Shown here: positions 1 through 6,492 of the stretch, one piece after another
Layout of the letters: each line of letters begins with the position of its first letter
Position numbering within the stretch: position 1 is the first letter of the stretch
Assembly: GCA_902783795.1 (NCBI GenBank)
Contig: CACZSO010000079.1
Span: 1 to 13,247 of the forward strand
DNA length: 13,247 bases
Reading direction: 5' to 3'
From: an uncultured Eubacteriales bacterium
Lineage (GTDB): Bacteria > Bacillota > Clostridia > Lachnospirales > Lachnospiraceae
Notes under the pieces: generated by a model
Database searches by the model: none
Told to the model about the DNA's origin: nothing
Seen by the model: only the letters and a program-made list of their open reading frames with translations
Position numbers and translations under genes: made by a program

Positions 1-69
1 AAAAGCGTCATGCAGTTCTGCATCCAGCTCTTTTTCCATGGGCAGAAATGAAACAAACGGAATCTTCAT
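1..69 (-). CDS. DegT/DnrJ/EryC1/StrS-type sugar aminotransferase, N-terminal fragment (runs off the window)
   Basis: Only the first 23 codons are present; the rest lies beyond position 1. The visible start, MKIPFVSFLPMEKELDAEL, matches the usual N-terminus of PLP-dependent DegT/DnrJ/EryC1/StrS nucleotide-sugar aminotransferases, where an IPF-[VL]-x-[FL]-x-P segment precedes the first helix. These enzymes transfer an amino group to keto-sugar nucleotides for surface glycans. The ATG at 67-69 has an AAGGAG ribosome binding site at 75-80 with five-base spacing, and it starts 15 bases after the stop of the kinase gene, so it is probably in the same operon. The wzz-like gene upstream fits a polysaccharide role. 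The family call rests on 23 residues only; the Lys that binds PLP is outside the window. Confidence 0.65.
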   Translation of the reverse strand, partial: MKIPFVSFLPMEKELDAELHDAF

Positions 70-84
70 CTTTACTCCTTCACT

Positions 85-753
85 TTATGAGTTCCTTTGA
101 GCAAGTTTTTCGACCAAGGCCATGACATCCTGCTGGATCTCTTCGATAGAACGCATCTGGCCATCTTTCGTACACTCTACAGGACACCAGTGTAATTTTT
201 CGCAGCAATAGGACGCGGCTTCCCTGCAGCGTCTTAGATATTCAATGTCTTTTTCATGAATATCGCGTTTATCTTCTCCCTGATACCGTACTTTAAGGAG
301 ATCCTGGCTGACTTCCGGATCCACTTTCAGATAGATCACCAGGTCAGGAGCAGGAATCCCCAGCCTGTCATACTCAAAGCCAAAAAGCCAGTCCAGATAC
401 TCATCCCACTGTTCTTTCGGGAGTTTGCTGCACTGGTGGATCGCGTTACTGGTCGTATATCGGTCAGATATAATGACACCTTCTTCCCAGTCTTTGATCC
501 AGTCTCTCTTAAAAGACGCATAACGATCGACGGCAAAAAAACTGCTGGCCGCGTATGCATTAACATCATCCGGTTTATTTCCAAAGTCGCCCCGCAGATA
601 CATTTTGACTAAAGCACTGCTGTCACTTTCATAATCCGGAAAAGATACCTGTCTTACTTTTAAACATGGAGAAAGGGCTTCAGAAAGCAACTTTGCCTGT
701 GTTGCTTTTCCGGAGCCATCTAATCCCTCTATTACGATTAATTTTTTGTCCAT
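85..753 (-). CDS. tmk: Thymidylate kinase family protein (dTMP kinase)
   Basis: This 222-residue protein has the length and motif order of the thymidylate kinase family, cytosolic enzymes that phosphorylate dTMP to dTDP with ATP. The P-loop EGLDGSGKAT is at residues 9-18. A DRY motif follows SDRY (97-99), with a second AVDRY at 74-78. An Arg/Lys-rich LID-like stretch (RYQGEDKRDIHEKD, about 156-169) follows the core strand PDLVIYLKVD. The start ATG is at 751-753, 22 bases after the stop of the chain-length regulator, with only a weak upstream GGA. It is therefore probably translated from the polysaccharide operon message. Housekeeping tmk usually sits near holB in Firmicutes, so this may be a second, divergent copy supplying dTDP for dTDP-sugars, or simply a relocated housekeeping gene. 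The kinase family is secure; substrate specificity is inferred. Confidence 0.87.
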   Translation of the reverse strand: MDKKLIVIEGLDGSGKATQAKLLSEALSPCLKVRQVSFPDYESDSSALVKMYLRGDFGNKPDDVNAYAASSFFAVDRYASFKRDWIKDWEEGVIISDRYTTSNAIHQCSKLPKEQWDEYLDWLFGFEYDRLGIPAPDLVIYLKVDPEVSQDLLKVRYQGEDKRDIHEKDIEYLRRCREAASYCCEKLHWCPVECTKDGQMRSIEEIQQDVMALVEKLAQRNS

Positions 754-775
754 TTTTCCGTAACGATCCTGTACG

Positions 776-2155
776 TTATCTTATCACTATGACACCCAGG
801 ACAGCGGAGTCCAGGTTTCTGGCCACTTCAATGTCCCGTTCGAAATCATAGGTTTTTGTGTACCAGAGGCGTACGATGAACACAACGCCATCGGCATTTT
901 TAACTTTGATCTGTGCTTCCGGATCTACTGAAAGACTGCCTGCTTCAATAAATCTGGGATCTGATTCTGCAATAGTCGCAGCCAGCCGGGAGATCGTAGC
1001 ATCATTTACATCACCAGACACGACACCTCTCCGGATATCCAATGTCTGAAGTGACATTTTCAAGTATTCCTTGTTATTGATGGGAGCCTTCCCTTTGTTA
1101 TCCCACCGCTGGATCAGCGCTGCCGGCCCTTTTGTTTTCTTTCTCACTCTGGCCATGATCGCCAGGGTATTAAAGCCATATATCTGACCGATATCATTCT
1201 CATTTTTAATACTGGAATCCAGCAGATATCTTATACAGAAGAAAATGATACCGGCTATCAGGAGCACTGCGGCAAAGGCGACCGGCCATTTTTTAGGAAA
1301 GGCGCCAGAGGGATTATAATCATCATTGTAATAGATGTTATAGTAAAGCATCTCATTATCGCTGAGATTTTTCCCAAGTTTTGTCATGTTATTATAAGCG
1401 GTGACACGTTTTTCTCTCAGGCTGTCTCTTAATGAAGTCAGAGTCGAAACCGTGCTGTTCCGCATCGTAGCAGTGATCCTTTCAGAAGAAAAGCTGCCGG
1501 GATACATAAGCTCCAGGTTATAAGTACTCTGGTTATACAGATCATTCAGCTGATTTAACAGATCCACCGCATCATCCTGATCTTCTGCCCAGGCACGTAC
1601 CGTTACTGTAGCATTTCTGACCGGATTGATCTCGCCGGTAACAGTCGTCACGGCTTCATAGGCTTTAAAGCTTATGGATACAGTCGTGGCAAATTCATCA
1701 TAAGTCCAGTCAGTACCGGAATTATCATATAGCATCTGCAGGTTATCATCTCTGCTTAAGATACCTGTAATATAAGCGTTGACTAAGTTGATATTTTCCT
1801 GGGAAAGGGTCAGGAAATAAGTATGAGTGCCCACCCATACTTTCGTTCCGATCTTCAGACGGTTAGAATTCTGCTCTGTAGCAACAGCATTATTATAATC
1901 TGTTACTGAATCATTATACTGTCTCACTTTTTCCAGATCTATATTCTCAAAGGAGACCTGAGATTTTACAAGGGCATCTATCCTTTTCTTCTGAGATTCA
2001 AGTGAGTTTTCTGACATTTTCATGACAGAAACTGCTCCGCCAAGGATAGCACCGATCAAAACCAGTATAAGCAACAGTTTCCACTTATTCAAGACATAAA
2101 AGAACATATCCCTTAAGTAGATGTTTTTTTCTCTCTCTCTATTGTCCTGGTTCAT
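776..2155 (-). CDS. Wzz/YveK-like polysaccharide chain-length regulator with degenerate kinase-like C-terminal domain
   Basis: This 459-residue membrane protein has a polysaccharide co-polymerase layout. A short basic/acidic N-terminus with YLRDMFFYVLNKWK leads into TM1 (about 27-45). An extracytoplasmic region of about 240 residues includes helical segments around 190-260. TM2 is at about 290-310 (WPVAFAAVLLIAGIIFFCIR), followed by a cytoplasmic domain of about 150 residues. The end of that domain, ADGVVFIVRLW followed by DIEVARNLDSAVLGVIVI, resembles the last strands of BY-kinases (CpsD/YwqD), but no Walker A GxxxxGKS/T is visible, so it probably does not bind ATP in the usual way. The start at 2155 is preferred over an upstream in-frame ATG at 2206. 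It has GGAGG with four-base spacing, while the other ATG lies about five bases from the predicted transcription start. It is the first gene of an operon continuing into tmk and the aminotransferase. Its role would be setting or gating surface polysaccharide length. Confidence 0.82.
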   Translation of the reverse strand: MNQDNREREKNIYLRDMFFYVLNKWKLLLILVLIGAILGGAVSVMKMSENSLESQKKRIDALVKSQVSFENIDLEKVRQYNDSVTDYNNAVATEQNSNRLKIGTKVWVGTHTYFLTLSQENINLVNAYITGILSRDDNLQMLYDNSGTDWTYDEFATTVSISFKAYEAVTTVTGEINPVRNATVTVRAWAEDQDDAVDLLNQLNDLYNQSTYNLELMYPGSFSSERITATMRNSTVSTLTSLRDSLREKRVTAYNNMTKLGKNLSDNEMLYYNIYYNDDYNPSGAFPKKWPVAFAAVLLIAGIIFFCIRYLLDSSIKNENDIGQIYGFNTLAIMARVRKKTKGPAALIQRWDNKGKAPINNKEYLKMSLQTLDIRRGVVSGDVNDATISRLAATIAESDPRFIEAGSLSVDPEAQIKVKNADGVVFIVRLWYTKTYDFERDIEVARNLDSAVLGVIVIR

Positions 2156-2159
2156 ATGA

Positions 2160-2164
2160 CCTCC
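2160..2164 (-). promoter_or_regulatory. Ribosome binding site deciding the wzz-like start
   Basis: GGAGG on the minus strand lies four bases before the ATG at 2153-2155. The alternative in-frame ATG at 2206 has no comparable site and is almost at the predicted transcription start, so this site fixes the shorter 459-residue form. Confidence 0.8.
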
Positions 2165-2217
2165 GGTTTGTAATGACGACCCGTAAAAACTGAGAGTCTT
2201 AATCATAATCTCAGAGT

Positions 2218-2247
2218 ATTATACCACAATCAGCCCTGTTCTGTCTA
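2218..2247 (-). promoter_or_regulatory. Sigma-A type promoter of the polysaccharide operon
   Basis: On the minus strand, TAGACA (2242-2247) and a perfect TATAAT (2218-2223) are separated by 18 bases. Transcription would begin near 2211, giving a leader of about 55 bases before the wzz-like ATG. The 184-base gap from 2156 to 2339 holds this promoter. I see no convincing terminator for the upstream ATP-grasp gene in it, only short 5-bp hairpins (for example GAAGT-GCAGT-ACTTC near 2285-2299) with no U-tract. Confidence 0.75.
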
Positions 2248-2339
2248 CTAAAAAAGTATATCCGGGCATATGACGCATACATTTTGAAGTACTGCACTTC
2301 ATGGCATCATGATCCTTCCGGTGAACAGAAGCTCTGTTT

Positions 2340-3584
2340 TTATTCGGGCTTTACGGTGATCTTTACCGTCTTTTTAATATACTCTACAGTAGAATCGATC
2401 TCCTCCTGGCTGTCTGCTGTGAACAGAACATAGGCTATGATCTGAGCGGATCCTCCTTTGCCTCTAAGCCTCTCCCCTGCAAAATGAGTCTGGGTTATAT
2501 GGCATACATTGTCCAGGCTGCGGACTTTGTCCAACCCTTCAATATCTGCGATCTCACCTTCTATTTTTGCAGAGACGATATAATTAACGCCAAATGTTTC
2601 ATATTCAGGCGCAGTCTTTAACAGCAGTGCCTCATCACCCATTTCCCCGGTAAGTGAAAAATGGATCAGGCTCTTCAGCTGGTCAAATCCCTGGCAGGCC
2701 TTGATGACAGCATAAGTTCCGCCGCCGTTCAGGCGGTAGCCCATCTCATAGATCACAAAAGAACCGTCGCTGCAATGGAAACCCTGTACAAAAGCGACTC
2801 CGTTCTCCATGCCCAGTGCCTTGAACATATTTCTGACTTTTTTATCAGTATCTGCCTCATAATCCGAAAGATACCTGGAAGGGTGTACCAGTAAGACCGG
2901 AAGGGGGGCCGAGCTCCCGTCCAGATAATCCACATACCTGTCAGCCATGGCAGACAATATAACATTGCCGCCGGAAAGGGTATAGTACATATTGACATGC
3001 TGACCTTCCACATACTGTTCGACCAGGATCTTTCCGCTCTTCGAGAACGACTGTGCTTCTTTATAACGTTCTCTTAATTCCTTTTCATCATGACAGACAA
3101 AAATACCCCTGCTTCCGCTGTTATCGACGGGCTTCACTAATACCGGATAACTGACCGTTTTTATCTTTTCTTCATCGATCATCCCTGCTGCATCAGCCAG
3201 ATCATACTCCTTGATCACGGGAACACCGTATTTCCGGCAGGCTTCCTTAAACTTATCCTTGTTGATGCAGATATCCACCTGTTCCTGGGTCGCCCAGAAA
3301 GGGAATCCCATACGTTCACAGATCTGCTGCGCATAGGGAAGCATCGAATCGATAAAACCGGTTATGATACCATCGATGCCCTCTTCTCTGCACAGTTTTT
3401 CCAGGGCATCGATATCCACTGTGCTGACATTAAAGGCTTTATCCGCCACTTTTTTTGCAGGAGTATTCTCGTTATAATCAGTCACGTAAACGGTCACACC
3501 CATTTCCTGTGCAGCCGTAATGATGTCAATGGCATGATTGATCCCGCCAAGTAATAACAGCTTTTTCCCTACTAATGAACTCAT
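2340..3584 (-). CDS. ATP-grasp family ligase (carboxylate-amine/thiol ligase, product unknown)
   Basis: This 414-residue soluble protein is an ATP-grasp enzyme, a class that activates a carboxylate as acyl-phosphate and joins it to an amine or other nucleophile. A Rossmann-like pre-ATP-grasp domain opens it (KKLLLLGGI, 7-15; VTDYNEN, 34-40). The ATP-grasp core shows NKDKFKEACRKYGVPVI (108-124), VLVKPVDNSGSRG (148-160; Lys151 and the glycine-rich loop), ILVEQYVEG (186-194) and FVIYEMGYRLNGGG (276-289), where Glu280 and Asn286 are the likely Mg2+ ligands. A C-terminal domain of about 85 residues follows. The layout resembles stand-alone ligases related to the CarB/PurK/BacD lineage. The ATG at 3582-3584 has GTGAG about eight bases upstream. 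It begins 34 bases after the ornithine-cyclodeaminase-family gene, probably in one transcript. The substrate cannot be read from sequence; amino-acid ligation is a reasonable guess given the neighbour. Confidence 0.85.
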   Translation of the reverse strand: MSSLVGKKLLLLGGINHAIDIITAAQEMGVTVYVTDYNENTPAKKVADKAFNVSTVDIDALEKLCREEGIDGIITGFIDSMLPYAQQICERMGFPFWATQEQVDICINKDKFKEACRKYGVPVIKEYDLADAAGMIDEEKIKTVSYPVLVKPVDNSGSRGIFVCHDEKELRERYKEAQSFSKSGKILVEQYVEGQHVNMYYTLSGGNVILSAMADRYVDYLDGSSAPLPVLLVHPSRYLSDYEADTDKKVRNMFKALGMENGVAFVQGFHCSDGSFVIYEMGYRLNGGGTYAVIKACQGFDQLKSLIHFSLTGEMGDEALLLKTAPEYETFGVNYIVSAKIEGEIADIEGLDKVRSLDNVCHITQTHFAGERLRGKGGSAQIIAYVLFTADSQEEIDSTVEYIKKTVKITVKPE

Positions 3585-3618
3585 TCACATTCTCACTTTC
3601 ATCATAGTTCCTGAATCA

Positions 3619-4641
3619 TTAAAAACAGCATGATCCGTCAAAAAAATCAAATCTGTACCCCAGTCCGTTTTCCTGGCACTTCTCATACATATATTTTGCG
3701 AAAGAGACGTCTATAAATGCCAGGCCCACGGAGCAGAAATAAATGAATTCATCATCATTTTCTCGCCCTGGTTTCTGCCCGGAGACGATCTCTTCCAGGT
3801 TGCCATAGATATCGGCATCCTTAAGCAGGCCTTCTTTGAACATACGGCTGATGGTCTGTGTCCTGTGTTTAATACACTCCCAGTCGTCACAGACGATTTT
3901 TGAAGCCTTTTCAGGCACCGCATATTCATCTTCCCAGCCGGCTACATGGATATAAAAAGTGCCTTTCCTGATCCACTTCGCCTTAAGAACATCTTCCTGT
4001 CCGCTGATAGCCGTAACTATGATATCAGCATCCTTTACCGCTGCTTCATAATCATTTCCGCAGGAGATGAACTCCATATCCGGATGCAGCTGTTTTTCTT
4101 CTTCGATAAAGGCACTCACTGTCTTATCTGTCCGGGAGGAAACATAACATTTCTTCAGCCCCGGTCTAGCTATCTTCACCAGGTCCAGATGTCTTCTGGC
4201 CTGCTGTCCGGCTCCGATAAACCCGATAGTCTCAGAATTTTCCCGTGACAGATATTTAGCTGCAGTCGCTCCGACTGCCGCTGTCCTGATATCTGTCAGA
4301 TAGCCCGCATCCATGACTGACAATGTATGGCCATATTCTAATTCAGAAAGGATGATAGTCCCTGTTACATTCCTGTATCCCTTTTTCGGGTTTTCAGGAA
4401 AAACTGCCACCCATTTTACACCATAGAGCTTATCCGGAAGCAAAGCGCCGGGCATACAATTAATACGGTTCTGTGTGGCTTCATCAAAAACGACCGAAAC
4501 CTTATCAGGCAGAAAAACATCGCCCGCCACTCTTTTTTTCAGACTATCTTCGACGACCTGAATTGCATCCGCATATCCATTTGAGAATATTTTTTTCTGA
4601 TCTGCAGCCGAGATCAGCAGCGTTCCATGTTGATGATCCAT
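3619..4641 (-). CDS. Ornithine cyclodeaminase/mu-crystallin family NAD(P)-dependent enzyme
   Basis: This 340-residue protein has the full length of the family, which includes ornithine cyclodeaminase, alanine dehydrogenase-like enzymes, ketimine reductases and the SbnB opine-type dehydrogenase. Typical landmarks are visible: GVKWVAVFPENP (74-85, with the family Lys76), LTDIRTAAVGATAAKYL (115-131), the dinucleotide-binding strand IGFIGAGQQARRHL (139-152), and ADIIVTAISG (205-214). The substrate-site region HVAGWEDEYAVPEKA (232-246) and the C-terminal helix with SVGLAFIDVSFAKYMYEKC (304-322) complete the family pattern. The active-site loop reads GWEDEY rather than the common GSxxPxxxE form, so true ornithine cyclodeaminase activity should not be assumed. 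It starts 27 bases after the methyltransferase stop and ends 34 bases before the ATP-grasp ligase. Such a pairing suggests synthesis of an unusual amino acid or imine-derived metabolite that the ligase then uses. That link is inference. Confidence 0.83.
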   Translation of the reverse strand: MDHQHGTLLISAADQKKIFSNGYADAIQVVEDSLKKRVAGDVFLPDKVSVVFDEATQNRINCMPGALLPDKLYGVKWVAVFPENPKKGYRNVTGTIILSELEYGHTLSVMDAGYLTDIRTAAVGATAAKYLSRENSETIGFIGAGQQARRHLDLVKIARPGLKKCYVSSRTDKTVSAFIEEEKQLHPDMEFISCGNDYEAAVKDADIIVTAISGQEDVLKAKWIRKGTFYIHVAGWEDEYAVPEKASKIVCDDWECIKHRTQTISRMFKEGLLKDADIYGNLEEIVSGQKPGRENDDEFIYFCSVGLAFIDVSFAKYMYEKCQENGLGYRFDFFDGSCCF

Positions 4642-4668
4642 GTTTTTTCTTACCTTTTCCTATGATTT

Positions 4669-6039
4669 TTATTCAAGTACTGTATCATTTTTAGTCAGCT
4701 GGGCGATCACTTCGATGTTCTGCGTACCCACGAACATATCCACGGCACAGGCACGTTCCATCACATATCCGGCTTCCAGAAAGGCTTTTAAGTCCCTGGC
4801 CAGGCTGGTGGGTTTACAAGAGATGTAGACGATCCTGTCCACGCCATAGGAAATGATCTTTGTCAGTGCTTTCGGTGCTATGCCTTCTCTGGGCGGATCC
4901 AGAATGATCATATCCGGCTTCTCTTCGATCTCATCGATCACTTTCAGTACATCGCCGCATAAGAATTCACAGTTTGTGAGGCCATTCATCCGGGTATTTT
5001 CCCTGGCAGCCTCCACCGCTTCCTCCACGATCTCTACACCGATCACTTTCTTCGCGGCCGGCGAAAGGACCTGGGCAATAGTCCCGGTGCCGGAATAAAG
5101 ATCATACACCTTTGTATCATTCGTACTGCCCAGATAGTTGCGGACCGTATTATAGATCACTTCTGCCCCGTAGGTATTTGTCTGGAAAAAAGAAAACGGA
5201 GTGATCTTAAACCGCAGGTCAAACATCTCCTCATAGATATGGTCAGTACCATAAAGGATCTCCATCCGGTCCGCCTGGACCATGTCCGCCGGATTATCAT
5301 TGATCATGTGAAGGAGGGAAACGATCTTTCCCTGTAAGTTCAGAGATGTCAATGTTTCTACATAACCGGAAAGTTCCAGTCCATCTGATGTGGTCACCAG
5401 ACCCACCATGATCTCACCGGTCTTCAATCCCTTCCTGACCAGGAGATGGCGCAGGATGCCGGTATGTTTCAGTTTATGATAAAAAGGTACATTCAGCGCC
5501 CGGAAATACATCTGCGTGATGGTCAGGATCTGGCGGAAATCATCATCCACGATCCGGCAATCCTTCACCGGGACGATGTCATAAAAACCGTTCCTGCGGT
5601 GCAGACCCACAGTAAGCGGGCCATCAACCGTTTCATTGCCGAAGGAATATTCCATTTTATTCCTGTAGGCGTATTGGCTGGGACTGGCTTTGATACCCTC
5701 CCACTTATAGACCGGCTGAACATCGTCCAGAAGCTGCCGCACCTGGAATTCCTTGATCCTCAGCTGCTGGATGTAGGGGATGCTCTGATACAGACAGCCG
5801 CCGCAGATACCGAAATGCGGACAGACATCCCTGGCCGTTTCTATTTCTGAACGTTCCAGGACCTGCAAAAGCTGGCCTTCATACTTATTATTCCTTGATT
5901 TTGTCACGCGGAATTCGACTTTCTGTCCGGTGATCGCATTCGGTACGATGCAGACTTCACCCTCTTCCGTGGTTACTACGGTCCGATTCGGGAATTTGAT
6001 GTCCCCGGCCACCCCTTGGTAAATCTGACCTTTCTTCAT
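4669..6039 (-). CDS. rlmD: 23S rRNA (uracil-5-)-methyltransferase, RlmD/RumA-TrmA family
   Basis: This 456-residue enzyme belongs to the SAM-dependent RNA m5U methyltransferases. An N-terminal TRAM-like RNA-binding domain (about 1-60) precedes an iron-sulfur cluster motif with Cys73, Cys79 and Cys82 (CPHFGICGGC) and a fourth Cys161 (VKDCRI). The catalytic domain has FFQTN (284-288), DLYSGTGT (313-320, SAM binding), DPPREG (381-386) and YISCKP (405-410), where Cys408 is the expected nucleophile on C6 of uracil. All key residues are present, so it should be active. Which uridine is modified (equivalent of U747, U1939 or both, as in Gram-positive RlmCD) cannot be told. The start ATG at 6037-6039 is preceded by AAAGGA and TGGAA. 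No strong promoter of its own is visible; a terminator-like hairpin ends about 20 bases upstream. It probably heads the three-gene unit with the dehydrogenase and ligase. Confidence 0.9.
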   Translation of the reverse strand: MKKGQIYQGVAGDIKFPNRTVVTTEEGEVCIVPNAITGQKVEFRVTKSRNNKYEGQLLQVLERSEIETARDVCPHFGICGGCLYQSIPYIQQLRIKEFQVRQLLDDVQPVYKWEGIKASPSQYAYRNKMEYSFGNETVDGPLTVGLHRRNGFYDIVPVKDCRIVDDDFRQILTITQMYFRALNVPFYHKLKHTGILRHLLVRKGLKTGEIMVGLVTTSDGLELSGYVETLTSLNLQGKIVSLLHMINDNPADMVQADRMEILYGTDHIYEEMFDLRFKITPFSFFQTNTYGAEVIYNTVRNYLGSTNDTKVYDLYSGTGTIAQVLSPAAKKVIGVEIVEEAVEAARENTRMNGLTNCEFLCGDVLKVIDEIEEKPDMIILDPPREGIAPKALTKIISYGVDRIVYISCKPTSLARDLKAFLEAGYVMERACAVDMFVGTQNIEVIAQLTKNDTVLE

Positions 6040-6048
6040 AGTTCCATA

Positions 6049-6068
6049 TTCCTTTCTCTTGAAAGAAA
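6049..6068 (-). promoter_or_regulatory. Possible hairpin covering the rlmD ribosome binding site
   Basis: On the minus strand TTTCTTTC (6061-6068) can pair with GAAAGGAA (6049-6056) around an AAGA loop: eight pairs, one of them G-U. The right arm holds the AAAGGA site of the methyltransferase gene, and the left arm is the U-rich tail of the upstream terminator. Pairing is visible in the sequence; any regulatory use is inferred. Confidence 0.3.
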
Positions 6069-6096
6069 ACAGGGCCTTCTGAATTCAGAATGCCCC
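6061..6096 (-). terminator. Intrinsic terminator after the small membrane protein gene
   Basis: On the minus strand a stem of GGGC/GCCC, one mismatch, then TTCTG/CAGAA closes an AATT loop (arms at 6072-6095). It is followed by a U-rich run (GTTTTCTTTC, 6061-6070). It lies about 40 bases beyond the stop of the small gene and just ahead of the methyltransferase start. Leaky termination could feed the downstream genes. Confidence 0.7.
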
Positions 6097-6134
6097 GTCT
6101 GATTTCAAATCTCAGGTCTCACTGCCTGATGTCT

Positions 6135-6377
6135 TTACTCTTCGTCTACGAAGAAATCCTCTTCAGGATCCTCCTCTTCTTCTTCAAAATCATCTTCAAA
6201 TTCTTCAACTTCCGCTGGTTTCGTAAGCTTGATAATGACCAGTGCCACGATTCCTGCTATGATCAGTGCTGAAAGACAGGCAAGAATGATGAGGATCAGC
6301 TGTTTATGGCCTTCGTAAGCTTTTTTCACCTGCTTCTGGACTTCTTTACCGACGACTTTTTTTACTAACTTATCCAT
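6135..6377 (-). CDS. Small single-pass membrane protein with acidic C-terminal tail, function unknown
   Basis: This 80-residue protein has three clear parts: a basic N-terminus (eight Lys in residues 1-25), one hydrophobic segment at about 26-50, and a tail (56-80) in which 18 of 25 residues are Asp or Glu. By the positive-inside rule the N-terminus is cytoplasmic and the acidic tail faces outward. No known domain is recognised. The start at 6377 is chosen because GGGAG lies at 6386-6390 with eight-base spacing and the predicted promoter starts transcription near 6401. That excludes an upstream in-frame ATG at 6461. It has its own promoter and a terminator, so it is probably expressed alone. 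The tail could bind cations or a basic partner, but that is a guess. Confidence 0.72.
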   Translation of the reverse strand: MDKLVKKVVGKEVQKQVKKAYEGHKQLILIILACLSALIIAGIVALVIIKLTKPAEVEEFEDDFEEEEEDPEEDFFVDEE

Positions 6378-6385
6378 GGTTATTT

Positions 6386-6390
6386 CTCCC
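6386..6390 (-). promoter_or_regulatory. Ribosome binding site fixing the small membrane protein start
   Basis: GGGAG on the minus strand sits eight bases before the ATG at 6375-6377. Together with the promoter just upstream it rules out the longer 108-residue reading. Confidence 0.7.
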
Positions 6391-6407
6391 TTATCAAATG
6401 TACCTGC

Positions 6408-6436
6408 AGTATAACATATTTTTCCCAAAGCGTCAA
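6408..6436 (-). promoter_or_regulatory. Near-consensus sigma-A promoter for the small membrane protein
   Basis: On the minus strand TTGACG (6431-6436) and TATACT (6408-6413) are separated by exactly 17 bases. Each box differs from consensus at one position. Transcription would start near 6401, leaving a leader of about 24 bases that contains the GGGAG site. This is the best-looking promoter in the window. Confidence 0.85.
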
Positions 6437-6492
6437 TATCAGCCCTTCTTCTAAATATCAAATAAAAAGGGTTGGAACTGATATTTCAGAGT

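Noticed and set aside
2156..2206. Seventeen-codon N-terminal extension of the wzz-like protein
   Set aside because: The upstream ATG lies about five bases from the predicted transcription start and lacks a ribosome binding site; the internal ATG has GGAGG.
6378..6461. Longer start for the small membrane protein
   Set aside because: The predicted promoter boxes lie inside this extension, so it would not be transcribed from that promoter.
6453..6486. AAATATCA/TGATATTT inverted repeat after the transglutaminase-like gene as a terminator
   Set aside because: The 8-bp stem is AT-rich with an 18-base loop and no U-tract after it on the minus strand; a terminator for this gene was not identified.
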